Positions 44,793 to 53,802 of a DNA stretch of 64,000 nt are shown one piece after another. The stretch's first letter is position 1. Each line of letters opens with the position of its first letter. The position numbers and the translations under genes are program-made. Location: the NCBI GenBank assembly GCA_964521285.1, contig CAZFQS010000018.1:1-64000 (forward strand), in the 5' to 3' direction. The notes beneath the pieces were generated by a model that did not search any database, was not told where the DNA came from, and saw only the letters and a list, made by a program, of their open reading frames with translations. Source of the stretch: G020354785 sp964521285 (GTDB lineage Bacteria; Bacteroidota; Bacteroidia; Bacteroidales; UBA10428).

Positions 44793-45818
44793 TTATATCT
44801 TTTTTAATGAAGATTTTCTGATTATCAAATCAGGTTTTATTATAACATCCCTGCATATAGTGCCGACTTCGCCATGTTGCACTTCGTCCAGAAAAAGTTT
44901 TGCAACTTCAATACCTATTTCATTACTGTGTTGATCCACAGAAGTTAATCCCGGTTCAAGCAATCCGGTAAATGGTTCATTTGCAAATCCGACAAGAGCA
45001 ACATCTTCAGGTATTTTATAATTATTTTCCTTAAGATACATCATTGCGCCCAATGCAGAGTAATCACTGGCAGCAAAAATGGCATCGGGCTTATTTTTAA
45101 GATTCATTAGATGTTTGCATGCAGAAAATCCCTTGTCTTTTGTAAGAACATTATTAATTATTAAATAATCTTTAATATCAATGTTATTGTCTTTCAAAGC
45201 ATTTAAATATCCCTTCATCCTGTTTGAGTAAATGTTAATATGTTCAGGACCAGAAAAATGCGCAATTTTTTTACATCCCTGTGAAATAAGATGGTTGACT
45301 GCATTATAGGATCCTCCCAGATCATCTATAATAACTTTGCTGGACTCTATATTATCAGTAACCCTGTCGAAAAATATTAAAGCTATTCCATTCCTTTGCA
45401 CCAGCTTAAGATGATTATAATTTTTTGTATCAGCAGATAACGATATTATTATACCGTCAACCCGGGCATTTATTAAGGCTTTAATATTTTCAACTTCTTT
45501 ATTATAGTCTTCGTTAGTCTGCGTAATCATCATTCTGTAGCCTGCATTGCTGACGATAACCTCAAAACCTCCAATAACATTGGAGAAGAAATTTCTGTTT
45601 ATCCTTGGAACTACAATACCAACAGTATTTGTTTTGCCGATCCTTAAATTCGATGCAACAATGTTAGGCTGATAATTTATTTTTTTTGCCAGTGCCCTAA
45701 CCCTTTTTTTCGTATCAATACTTATCCGGGGATGGTCACTTAAGGCTCTTGAAACAGTTGATGCTGATATCTTTAGTATTCTCGCAATATCATGTATTGT
45801 AACATGCGTACTTTTCAT
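44793..45818 (-). CDS. LacI-family repressor of uronate genes
   Basis: 341 residues. The N-terminal DNA-binding part reads VTIHDIARILKISASTVSRALSDHPRIS with the hinge IVASNLRIGKTNTVGIVVPRI. A periplasmic-binding-protein-like sensor domain follows (GGFEVIVSNAGYRMMITQTN, FDRVTDNIESSKVIIDD, ALVGFANEPFTGLLEPGLTSVDQ). It lies between kduI and kdgK, each preceded by the same operator core, so it most likely represses both units in response to a uronate-pathway intermediate; the effector is inferred. Confidence 0.9.
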   Translation of the reverse strand: MKSTHVTIHDIARILKISASTVSRALSDHPRISIDTKKRVRALAKKINYQPNIVASNLRIGKTNTVGIVVPRINRNFFSNVIGGFEVIVSNAGYRMMITQTNEDYNKEVENIKALINARVDGIIISLSADTKNYNHLKLVQRNGIALIFFDRVTDNIESSKVIIDDLGGSYNAVNHLISQGCKKIAHFSGPEHINIYSNRMKGYLNALKDNNIDIKDYLIINNVLTKDKGFSACKHLMNLKNKPDAIFAASDYSALGAMMYLKENNYKIPEDVALVGFANEPFTGLLEPGLTSVDQHSNEIGIEVAKLFLDEVQHGEVGTICRDVIIKPDLIIRKSSLKKI

Positions 45819-45838
45819 TTATGAGAGTAGGTATTAAA

Positions 45839-45878
45839 ATATTTATTGGTGTTTTTCCTTTATAAAACCAATAAATAT
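45839..45878. repeat. 12-bp perfect inverted repeat in the lacI-type gene leader
   Basis: ATATTTATTGGT (45839-45850) and ACCAATAAATAT (45867-45878) are exact reverse complements with a 16-base spacer. It lies just upstream of the LacI ATG (45818) and opposite the kdgK promoter. It could be a second operator or an mRNA stem-loop. Confidence 0.5.
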
Positions 45879-45943
45879 CATTATTTTAATTGCCGGGTTT
45901 TATAATTTTTAACATGATAAAGTTAAAAATATTCCAAAAATAT

Positions 45944-45957
45944 TTCAATCGATTGCA
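45944..45957. promoter_or_regulatory. LacI-family operator upstream of kdgK
   Basis: TTCAATCGATTGCA shares the 10-bp palindromic core of the site at 44745-44758. It lies directly before the TATATTTG -7 box (45967-45974), so a bound repressor would block the kdgK operon promoter. Confidence 0.75.
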
Positions 45958-45966
45958 CAAGTTTTT

Positions 45967-45974
45967 TATATTTG
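45967..45974 (+). promoter_or_regulatory. Bacteroidota -7 box of the kdgK operon
   Basis: TATATTTG matches TAnnTTTG and lies 49 bases before the kdgK ATG. A clear TTTG -33 element is not visible because the operator occupies that region. Confidence 0.55.
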
Positions 45975-46023
45975 AAATAAATTCTTCTGAGTTTATTTGG
46001 CTCTATAAAATTATTTTTAACTA

Positions 46024-47061
46024 ATGCATAAAAAAATTATCACATTTGGAGAGATAATGCTCAGGTTATCAACACCTGGATTTAAAAGATTTTCACAATG
46101 TGATAGCTTTAATGTTATTTATGGCGGCGGCGAAGCAAATGTAGCCATATCACTTGCCAATTATGGAATACCGGTTGAATTTATTACTCTCCTGCCGGAG
46201 AATGATATCGGGAACTGTGCATTGATGACCTTAAGAAAACACAACGTTGGCACAAGGCATATTATTTTTGGAGGCGAAAGACTTGGAATATATTTTTTGG
46301 AAACAGGTGCAATTAGTCGTGCCAGTAAAGTCATATATGATCGCTCCAATTCAGCAATTTCACGGATAGAACCAGGAATTATCAAATGGGAAGAGGTGTT
46401 TAAGGATGCAGGATGGTTTCACTGGACAGGCATAACACCAGCCATAGCACAAGGTACTGCCGATGTATGTCTTGAGGCTATACAGACAGCGAATAAACTC
46501 GGATTAACAGTTTCATGTGATCTGAACTACAGAAAAAAACTATGGAAATACGGGAAAAAACCTTCGGAAATAATGAAGAATCTGGTTGAAGGTTGTGATA
46601 TTATTTTAGGTAATGAAGAAGATGCAGAGATGGTTTTTAATATTAAACCGGAAGGTATAGATGTTACAAAAGGCAATGTCACTGCTCAGGCCTATAAATC
46701 TGTTTGTCAGCAATTAATGGATAGATTTCCCAGAGCAAAAAAAGTTATCATAACATTAAGGGGCTCAATAAGTGCAAGCCATAATACATGGTCAGGTGTA
46801 TTATACGATGGAGAAACCCTTTTTGAAGCACCGCAGTACGATATAACACATATCGTTGACAGGGTAGGAGGGGGTGATTCTTTTATGGGAGGCCTGATAT
46901 ACGGATTAATGACATATACAGGAGATGATCAAAGAGCATTAAATTTCGCAGTTGCTGCATCCTGTCTGAAACACACAATCGAAGGTGATTATAATTTAGT
47001 AACTGTTGGTGAAGTTGAAAAACTAATGGCAGGTGATGCATCAGGAAGGGTGTCAAGATGA
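46024..47061 (+). CDS. kdgK: 2-keto-3-deoxygluconate kinase KdgK
   Basis: 345 residues of the PfkB family. FGEIMLRLSTPGFKRFSQ begins it, GGGEANVAISLANYGIPVEFI follows, and the ATP-binding and catalytic segment near the end is RVGGGDSFMGGLIYGL, with the catalytic Asp in GGGD. It phosphorylates KDG to 2-keto-3-deoxy-6-phosphogluconate. It is the first gene of the plus-strand uronate operon (kdgK, kdgA, exuT), with its promoter overlapped by the LacI operator. Confidence 0.93.
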   Translation: MHKKIITFGEIMLRLSTPGFKRFSQCDSFNVIYGGGEANVAISLANYGIPVEFITLLPENDIGNCALMTLRKHNVGTRHIIFGGERLGIYFLETGAISRASKVIYDRSNSAISRIEPGIIKWEEVFKDAGWFHWTGITPAIAQGTADVCLEAIQTANKLGLTVSCDLNYRKKLWKYGKKPSEIMKNLVEGCDIILGNEEDAEMVFNIKPEGIDVTKGNVTAQAYKSVCQQLMDRFPRAKKVIITLRGSISASHNTWSGVLYDGETLFEAPQYDITHIVDRVGGGDSFMGGLIYGLMTYTGDDQRALNFAVAASCLKHTIEGDYNLVTVGEVEKLMAGDASGRVSR

Positions 47062-47112
47062 TAAAAAATCATATAAGCCTGATAATAATAAATAACCAAA
47101 AAACTATAAATA

Positions 47113-47781
47113 ATGGCAAATTTCTCCAGAATTGATGTAGTACTTAAAATGAAAGAAACAGGACTAGTACCTGTCTTTTATAATTCTGATGTTGAAATAT
47201 GCAAGAAAGTTGTTAAGGCATGTTACAGCGGGGGAGCAAGAGTTTTTGAATTCACTAACAGGGGTGATTTTGCACATGAAGTTTTTTCAGTCTTAAATAA
47301 ATATGTTATTAAGGAAATTCCTGGTTTAATAATGGGTGTTGGTTCAATAATAGATCCTGCCACTGCCTCATTATATATCCAGCTTGGGGCCAACTTTATT
47401 GTGTCTCCTGTATTAAACGAGGAGATGGCAAAAATCTGTAACAGGCGAAAAATATCATGGTCTCCCGGTTGCGGGTCCGTTTCAGAGATCTCAAAAGCTG
47501 AAGAGCTTGGAGCTGAAATAATTAAAATATTTCCGGGAAAGGAAGTAGGAGGGCCTGGTTTTGTTTCAGCAGTTAAAGGACCTTGCCCGTGGACAGACTT
47601 AATGCCTACAGGCGGCGTTGAACCAACTGAAGAAAGTCTTTCGGCATGGTTCAAGGCAGGAGCATGTTGCGTAGGTATGGGTTCGAAATTAATCACTAAA
47701 GAAATTATTAAGGAAAAAGACTTTAAAAAGCTTGAAGAAAAAGTAAATCAGGCAATCCGGATTATAAAAAGCATAAAATAA
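47113..47781 (+). CDS. kdgA: KDPG aldolase
   Basis: 222 residues of the class I KDPG/KHG aldolase family: VLKMKETGLVPVFYNSD, GGARVFEFTNRG, ANFIVSPVLNEEMAKIC, and the Schiff-base region IIKIFPGKEVGGPGF followed by LMPTGGVEPTEESL, the phosphate-binding loop. It cleaves KDPG to pyruvate and glyceraldehyde-3-phosphate. It lies 51 bp after kdgK and 34 bp before the transporter. Confidence 0.93.
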   Translation: MANFSRIDVVLKMKETGLVPVFYNSDVEICKKVVKACYSGGARVFEFTNRGDFAHEVFSVLNKYVIKEIPGLIMGVGSIIDPATASLYIQLGANFIVSPVLNEEMAKICNRRKISWSPGCGSVSEISKAEELGAEIIKIFPGKEVGGPGFVSAVKGPCPWTDLMPTGGVEPTEESLSAWFKAGACCVGMGSKLITKEIIKEKDFKKLEEKVNQAIRIIKSIK

Positions 47782-47815
47782 ATAATTAATACTAACAACT
47801 TTAAAAATCAAAATT

Positions 47816-49111
47816 ATGAATCAGGTAATGCAAAAAATTGGCAGATATCGATGGACAATTTGTGCATTAATTTTCTTTGCTACAACAATCAATTATCTTG
47901 ACCGTCAGGTAATTGGAATACTGAAAGGCGAACTGGAAACAAAATTAGGTATTGGTGAACTGCAGTATGGTTATATTATTATGGCTTTTACCATGTTTTA
48001 CGCAATAGGCATGCTTATTGCCGGAAGAGTAATGGACTGGCTGGGTACTAAAATCGGTTATGCTATAGCATTGTTCGGATGGAGTTTCGCTGCAATTGGT
48101 CATGCGCTTGCAACAGGCCCACTGGGATTTGGCATAGCCAGGGGAGCCTTAGGGATTACTGAGGCCGGTAACTTTCCCGCAGCAATTAAAACAACTGCAG
48201 AATGGTTTCCTAAAAGAGAAAGGGCACTGGCAACCGGAATATTTAATTCAGGAGCTAACGTGGGAGCAGTTATAGCACCGCTGGCTGTCCCTGTGATAGC
48301 TATAAAATGGGGATGGCAGTGGGCTTTCATACTTACAGGAGCCATAGGTTTAATATGGTTGATTTTCTGGTTAACGATTTATGAAATTCCCGAGAAACAT
48401 AAGAAATTATCCAAAAAGGAACATGAATACATATTAAGTGATAGTGAACCGGAAGAAAAAACACAGATATCATGGTTTAAATTATTAAGATACAGACAAA
48501 CATGGGCTTTCTTTGTTGGAAAATTTTTGACTGATCCTGTCTGGTGGTTTTATTTATACTGGATACCAAACTGGCTTGAAAAGGTGAAAGGTGTAGGTAT
48601 GGGACAATTTAGTAGATTCGGCTTACCAATAGCAATTATATACACGGCATCAACCTTCGGAAGCATATTCGGAGGCTGGGTTTCAGGTAATTTTATGAAG
48701 ATTGGCTGGAAAGCTAATAAAGCGCGTTCAACAACCATGCTTATATTTGCACTTCTGGTAGTGCCAATTATATTTGTACAGGTAAAGGGTATCAACTTCT
48801 GGGTTGCAATTGCATTAATCAGCCTTGCAGCATCAGCACACCAGGCGTGGTCAGCAAACATATTTACCACTGTTTCCGATATGTTTCCCAAGAAGGCTGT
48901 TGGTTCGGTTACCGGCATTGGCGGCATGGCAGGCGCTGTTGGAGGAGCATTAATTGCATCATTCGCAGGTAATATTTTAGATTTCTGGGAAAAGCAGGGT
49001 AGTATACAGACAGGATATCTCATTCTATTTTCAATTTGCGGTTTAGCATATATTGTTGCATGGATAATGTATGGAATAATTGCCCCGGGTATGAAAAGAG
49101 TTGATATTTAA
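47816..49111 (+). CDS. exuT: Hexuronate transporter ExuT-like (MFS, anion:cation symporter family)
   Basis: 431 residues with about 12 membrane helices. Signatures of the ACS family are YRWTICALIFFATTINYLDRQVIG in helix 1, RVMDWLGTKIGYAIALFGWS, GITEAGNFPAAIKTTAEWFPKRERALATGIFNSG and a central loop with EKHKKLSKKEHEYI. It imports glucuronate or galacturonate with protons. It ends the kdgK-kdgA-exuT stretch and is followed by a terminator, although uxaE and uxaC continue on the same strand. Confidence 0.9.
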   Translation: MNQVMQKIGRYRWTICALIFFATTINYLDRQVIGILKGELETKLGIGELQYGYIIMAFTMFYAIGMLIAGRVMDWLGTKIGYAIALFGWSFAAIGHALATGPLGFGIARGALGITEAGNFPAAIKTTAEWFPKRERALATGIFNSGANVGAVIAPLAVPVIAIKWGWQWAFILTGAIGLIWLIFWLTIYEIPEKHKKLSKKEHEYILSDSEPEEKTQISWFKLLRYRQTWAFFVGKFLTDPVWWFYLYWIPNWLEKVKGVGMGQFSRFGLPIAIIYTASTFGSIFGGWVSGNFMKIGWKANKARSTTMLIFALLVVPIIFVQVKGINFWVAIALISLAASAHQAWSANIFTTVSDMFPKKAVGSVTGIGGMAGAVGGALIASFAGNILDFWEKQGSIQTGYLILFSICGLAYIVAWIMYGIIAPGMKRVDI

Positions 49112-49126
49112 AATATTTGTTAATAT

Positions 49127-49155
49127 AAAAAACTCCCTGAATGGGAGTTTTTTTT
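49127..49155 (+). terminator. Rho-independent terminator after exuT
   Basis: AAAAAACTCCC pairs with GGGAGTTTTTT around a TGAAT loop and is followed by a run of Ts. It lies 16 bases after the exuT stop, so uxaE-uxaC may need readthrough or their own promoter. Confidence 0.85.
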
Positions 49156-49214
49156 TCTTTTCAGGTATAAACCAATATTGAATAATAATTATAATCTAAA
49201 AAATATATAAATCT

Positions 49215-50462
49215 ATGAAAATCAAAAAGTACTCGTTCGGAATTGGCGATCGCTTTGCAAACCAGGGTGAAGCACAGCTAAAAGCCATAATAAAAGCAAA
49301 AGATGCCGGTATAGATATAACGCCGGTATGGAATAAATCAAACCGTGAGCATACAATTATCCATTCAGAGCCTTCTGATACAAGGGCTGAAGCCGATAAT
49401 GCAGTTAAGGCGCTTGGATGGAAAGATGATTATTTTGTTGATGCTGACCATATCAATCTGTCTACTGTTGACAGATTTCTTGACAGCTCGGATTTTTTTA
49501 CTCTTGATGTGGCCGATTATATCGGAAAAACATCTACAGGTGAAGAAATTTCAGAATTTATCGAAAATAATAAAAAATACCTGGGCAAATTAAATATCCC
49601 TGGAATTGACCATCCCTTTGATGTTAGTGAAAATACCCTGAAGGAAATTGGCAATAAATTTTTATTTGCTGCAAAGGAAGCAAGTAAAATCTATAATTAT
49701 ATAGCGGAAAAGAAGGGTGCTGATAATTTTGTACCTGAGGTTTCAATGGATGAGGTCGAAGAAGCACAATCACCTGTTGAAATGTTTTTTATACTTAGTG
49801 CGTTGGCCCAGCATGGTGTCCCTGCACAAACCATTGCCCCTAAATTTACGGGCAGATTTAACAAAGGTGTCGATTATGTCGGTGATATTAACCAGTTTGC
49901 AAAAGAATTTGAAGAAGATTTGCTGGTTATTGATTTTTCAATTAAAGAGTTTAACTTACCTGAGAACCTTAAACTAAGTGTTCACTCAGGAAGTGATAAA
50001 TTTGCCATTTATCCCGTAATGGGCAAGCTCATTAAGAAATATAACAAAGGAATTCATGTAAAAACCGCAGGTACAACATGGCTCGAAGAAGTAATAGGAT
50101 TAGCTCTTGCAGGTGGTGATGCTCTGAAGCTTGCAAAATCCATATATGCAAAAGGATTCGGCAGAATGGATGAATTATGCGGACCCTATGCAACAGTTAT
50201 AGATATTAAAATAGCAGGCTTACCAGCTCCTGGTGATGTTCAGGGGTGGGATGGACAAAAATTTGCCGGTACACTCAGACATGTAAAGGGGCACCATGAC
50301 TATAATCCTAATTTCAGGCAGCTAATCCATGTTGGCTATAAAATAGCCGCAGAATTTGGCGTCGAATATACAGGTATGCTGAAAAAATATGCTGATATAG
50401 TAGGTCAGCAGGTAACAGAAAATATATATGACAGACATATCAAAATATTATTCGGTTTATAA
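49215..50462 (+). CDS. uxaE: Tagaturonate epimerase UxaE-like
   Basis: 415 residues matching the tagaturonate epimerase family known from Thermotoga and Bacteroidota. Recognisable blocks are FGIGDRFANQGEAQLKAI near the start, WNKSNREHTIIHSEPSDTR, FVDADHINLSTVDRF, TIAPKFTGRFNKGVDYVGD, LSVHSGSDKFAIYPVMGK, HVKTAGTTWLEEVIGLA, and HVGYKIAAEFGVEYTGML. Paired His and Asp residues in these blocks are the likely metal ligands. It interconverts D-tagaturonate and D-fructuronate, so galacturonate can join the glucuronate branch. Sixteen bases separate it from uxaC. Confidence 0.85.
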   Translation: MKIKKYSFGIGDRFANQGEAQLKAIIKAKDAGIDITPVWNKSNREHTIIHSEPSDTRAEADNAVKALGWKDDYFVDADHINLSTVDRFLDSSDFFTLDVADYIGKTSTGEEISEFIENNKKYLGKLNIPGIDHPFDVSENTLKEIGNKFLFAAKEASKIYNYIAEKKGADNFVPEVSMDEVEEAQSPVEMFFILSALAQHGVPAQTIAPKFTGRFNKGVDYVGDINQFAKEFEEDLLVIDFSIKEFNLPENLKLSVHSGSDKFAIYPVMGKLIKKYNKGIHVKTAGTTWLEEVIGLALAGGDALKLAKSIYAKGFGRMDELCGPYATVIDIKIAGLPAPGDVQGWDGQKFAGTLRHVKGHHDYNPNFRQLIHVGYKIAAEFGVEYTGMLKKYADIVGQQVTENIYDRHIKILFGL

Positions 50463-50478
50463 TTTCCTAACATAAAAA

Positions 50479-51888
50479 ATGCAGAATATGAAAAAGTTTA
50501 TGGATAAGGATTTTGTATTGCAGACAAAAACTGCTAAGGATTTATTTCATAACCATGCTGAAGAGTTACCTATAATTGACTACCATTGTCATCTTATTCC
50601 CCGGGAAATAGCAGAAGACAAAAAATATGATAATATCACACAGATATGGCTATACGGAGATCATTACAAATGGCGTGCAATGCGTACAAATGGTGTTGAT
50701 GAGAGATTTTGCACAGGTGATGCATCTGACCGGGAAAAATTTGAAAAATGGGCGGAAACGGTTCCCTATACTTTGAGAAATCCTTTGTATCACTGGACAC
50801 ACATGGAGTTACAAAGGTACTTCGGGATCCATAAAATTCTTAGCCCTGCAACTGCCAGACAGATTTATGAGGAGACTGCCGATAAGCTTAAGTCAGATAA
50901 TTACTCGGTGAGAAATCTTATGCGAATGATGAAGGTTGAGGTGGTATGCACTACTGATGATCCGGCTGATAGTCTGGAATACCATAATAAAATCAGGGAT
51001 GATGGTTTTGAGATTAAAGTATTACCGGCATGGCGGCCTGATAAAGCAATGATGGTTGATAATCCGGATTCTTATAACAATTACATAAATAAGCTGGCAG
51101 AAGCATCTGATACTGATATATCAAACTATGATCGGCTGCTTATGGCCCTGAGAAAACGACATGATTTCTTTGCAGAAAACGGTTGTAGACTGTCCGATCA
51201 CGGCGTTGAAACCCTCTATGCCGAGGAATATACAGAACATGAAATTAGTGCAATATTTGATAAAGTAAGAGGCGGCAAGTCTCTCTCCATGGAAGAAATC
51301 CTTAAGTTCAAATCCGCAATGCTTTATGAATCTGGAGTTATGGATCATGAAAAAGGCTGGGTGCAGCAATTTCATTACGGTGCAATGCGTAATAATAATA
51401 CACGGCTATTCAAACAGCTTGGCCCCGATACCGGATTTGATTCCATAGGAGATTATAAGGTCGGCACAGCTATGTCAAAATTTTTTGACAAATTAGATAC
51501 TGTAAATAAACTGACAAAGACCATCATATATAACCTTAATCCCAGAGATAACGACCTTATTGCAACAATGATAGGGAATTTTCAGGATGGCAGTATACCT
51601 GGCAAGATGCAGTTTGGTTCCGGCTGGTGGTTTCTTGATCAGAAAGATGGTATGGAAAAGCAAATGAATTCACTTTCAAATCTCGGACTGTTAAGCAGGT
51701 TCGTTGGAATGCTAACAGATTCAAGAAGCTTCCTTTCCTATCCGCGTCATGAATATTTCAGAAGAATATTATGCAACCTTATAGGAAATGATGTGGAAGA
51801 AGGATTCCTTCCATACGAGCCGAAACTGTTAGGTCAGATGGTCGAAAATATTTGCTATTACAACGCCAGAAATTATTTTGGGTTTTAA
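50479..51888 (+). CDS. uxaC: Uronate isomerase UxaC
   Basis: 469 residues, the normal length. Family blocks: IDYHCHLIPREIAEDK (metal His pair), NPLYHWTHMELQRYFGI, VVCTTDDPADSLEYH, VLPAWRPDKAM, GWVQQFHYGAMRNNN, GSGWWFLDQKDGMEKQMN and MLTDSRSFLSYPRHEYFRRILC. It isomerises D-glucuronate to D-fructuronate and D-galacturonate to D-tagaturonate. Beside uxaE it lets both uronates converge on fructuronate. Confidence 0.96.
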   Translation: MQNMKKFMDKDFVLQTKTAKDLFHNHAEELPIIDYHCHLIPREIAEDKKYDNITQIWLYGDHYKWRAMRTNGVDERFCTGDASDREKFEKWAETVPYTLRNPLYHWTHMELQRYFGIHKILSPATARQIYEETADKLKSDNYSVRNLMRMMKVEVVCTTDDPADSLEYHNKIRDDGFEIKVLPAWRPDKAMMVDNPDSYNNYINKLAEASDTDISNYDRLLMALRKRHDFFAENGCRLSDHGVETLYAEEYTEHEISAIFDKVRGGKSLSMEEILKFKSAMLYESGVMDHEKGWVQQFHYGAMRNNNTRLFKQLGPDTGFDSIGDYKVGTAMSKFFDKLDTVNKLTKTIIYNLNPRDNDLIATMIGNFQDGSIPGKMQFGSGWWFLDQKDGMEKQMNSLSNLGLLSRFVGMLTDSRSFLSYPRHEYFRRILCNLIGNDVEEGFLPYEPKLLGQMVENICYYNARNYFGF

Positions 51889-51936
51889 TAATCTTAAAGG
51901 AACAGAAGGTTGATTAAGGTATCAGATCGGCATGTA

Positions 51937-53571
51937 CTAGGATAGACCTACAGCCTTGCCATCTGGCAATACCTTTATCCTTATTGCTGCCGGAAATTTG
52001 GGTAAGCCTGGCATGGTCATGATATTTCCGCAAATTATTACAATAAATCCTGCACCAGCTGAAATACGGGCTTCATTAACAGTGATCCTAAATCCTTTTG
52101 GCCTGCCAAGCAATTTAGCATTATCTGATAATGACTTGGGCGTCTTGGCAATACATATAGGTAAGTTGTCATATCCGTGTTTTAAAATAAGGTCCATGTC
52201 TGTTTCTGCTTTCATATTATAATCCACACCATCAGCACCATATATGGATTTGGCGATTGTTTCTATTTTTTCTTTCACCGGGGCCTCAAGAGGATACAGG
52301 TAATTGATCTTTTTGCCCTTATTCAATTCAATAGAATGAATTACAGCTTTTGCCAATTCTATCGCACCTTTTCCGCCTTTTTCATAATGCTCGGCAACTA
52401 CAGCTTTTATACCCTGTTTTTCGTAATAGTTAACAACGGTTTTAAGTTCATCATCAGTATCATCAGTAAACCGGTTTATGGCAATAACCGGCTCCAGTCC
52501 GAATAGTCTTATATTTTCAACATGCTTATCCAGATTGCCGAACCCTGTGTCTTTTGTTAATCCGCCATGATGCTTAAGTGCTTTTATCGTGGCAACAATT
52601 ACAACTGCATTGGTATTAATCCCCGTCACCCGGCATTTTATATGAAAAAATTTTTCAGCGCCCAGATCAGACCCAAAACCTGCTTCAGTAACAACATAGT
52701 CACTAAATTTAAGGGCCATTCTTGTTGCAATTGCACTGTTTGTTCCTTGGGCTATGTTTGCAAACGGACCGGCATGGACAAATGCGGGTGTGCCTTCAAT
52801 TGTCTGAACAATATTAGGGTGAATTGTGTCACGCAATAAAATCTGCATTGCTCCTTCAGCCTGAATATCTTTTGCATATACAGGTTCACCTTTAAATGTG
52901 AAAGCAACAACCGTTCTTGCTAATCTTTGGCCTAAATCTTTAAAATCCTTGGCAAGGCATAGCATTGCCATAACTTCAGAGGCAGGTGTTATATTAAATC
53001 CGTCCTGCCTGGGGACACCATGCTTTACTCCTCCCAGACCGATAAATATTTCTCTCAATGCTCTGTCATTCAAATCAATAACCCGTCTCCAAATAATTCT
53101 TCTCGGATCAATTCCCAGTTCATTTCCGTGTTGTAAATGATTGTCTATCATCGCAGACAACAAATTATTTGCTTTGCTGACTGAATACATATCACCAACA
53201 AAATGCAGGTTTATATCTTCAGCAGGCATCACCTGGGAAGCTCCGGCACCTGTACCCCCCCCCTTAATGCCGAAATAAGGTCCTAATGAAGGTTCCCTTA
53301 AGCAAATTGAAGTCTTATTGCCCAGCTGGCGTAATGCATCACCCAGACCTATAGTAGTGGTAGTCTTTCCTTCCCCCTGTGGGGTAGGAGTCATTGCAGT
53401 TACTAAAATCAGTTTGCCGTCATCCTGGTTTATCCGGCTTTGAAGATGACTTATAGGTACTTTTGCTATATAATGACCATGGGGCAGGATAGAATCACTG
53501 TCCAGACCTAACTCAGCAGCAACATCATATATTTTTTTCAGTTTGATATTATTATATTCTGTACTGTTCAT
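51937..53571 (-). CDS. fhs: Formate-tetrahydrofolate ligase Fhs
   Basis: 544 residues, close to the usual 555. The ATP-binding loop is TPTPQGEGKTTTTIGLGDAL; REPSLGPYFGIKGGGTGAGASQVMPAEDINLHF, FVHAGPFANIAQGTNS and EAGFGSDLGAEKF are all intact, as is the C-terminal GNIMTMPGLPKFPAA. It makes 10-formyltetrahydrofolate from formate, THF and ATP. It is a one-carbon gene outside the sugar pathways, convergent with uxaC. A short ATTCG-TG-CGAAT inverted repeat (53587-53598) lies just before its start. Confidence 0.96.
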   Translation of the reverse strand: MNSTEYNNIKLKKIYDVAAELGLDSDSILPHGHYIAKVPISHLQSRINQDDGKLILVTAMTPTPQGEGKTTTTIGLGDALRQLGNKTSICLREPSLGPYFGIKGGGTGAGASQVMPAEDINLHFVGDMYSVSKANNLLSAMIDNHLQHGNELGIDPRRIIWRRVIDLNDRALREIFIGLGGVKHGVPRQDGFNITPASEVMAMLCLAKDFKDLGQRLARTVVAFTFKGEPVYAKDIQAEGAMQILLRDTIHPNIVQTIEGTPAFVHAGPFANIAQGTNSAIATRMALKFSDYVVTEAGFGSDLGAEKFFHIKCRVTGINTNAVVIVATIKALKHHGGLTKDTGFGNLDKHVENIRLFGLEPVIAINRFTDDTDDELKTVVNYYEKQGIKAVVAEHYEKGGKGAIELAKAVIHSIELNKGKKINYLYPLEAPVKEKIETIAKSIYGADGVDYNMKAETDMDLILKHGYDNLPICIAKTPKSLSDNAKLLGRPKGFRITVNEARISAGAGFIVIICGNIMTMPGLPKFPAAIRIKVLPDGKAVGLS

Positions 53572-53802
53572 GACTACACCTGTTAAATTCGTGCGAATAT
53601 AATTAATTCATTTAATAAACAAATCAATATTAATAATTACAATAAAATATTATTTTGTTTTATTTATTATTTTAATATTTGTTGAGTATTACAATAGAAT
53701 CTAAGCTAAAGAATATGATATTCTGAATTATGATTTGGAAGTTTTTTATTTTAGACTAAAAATAATATTTTATTACCAGCTTTATAACAACTCACATCAA
53801 AA

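Noticed and set aside
53587..53598. ATTCG-TG-CGAAT inverted repeat before fhs
   Set aside because: Arms of five bases only, with no regulator nearby; too short to claim a site.
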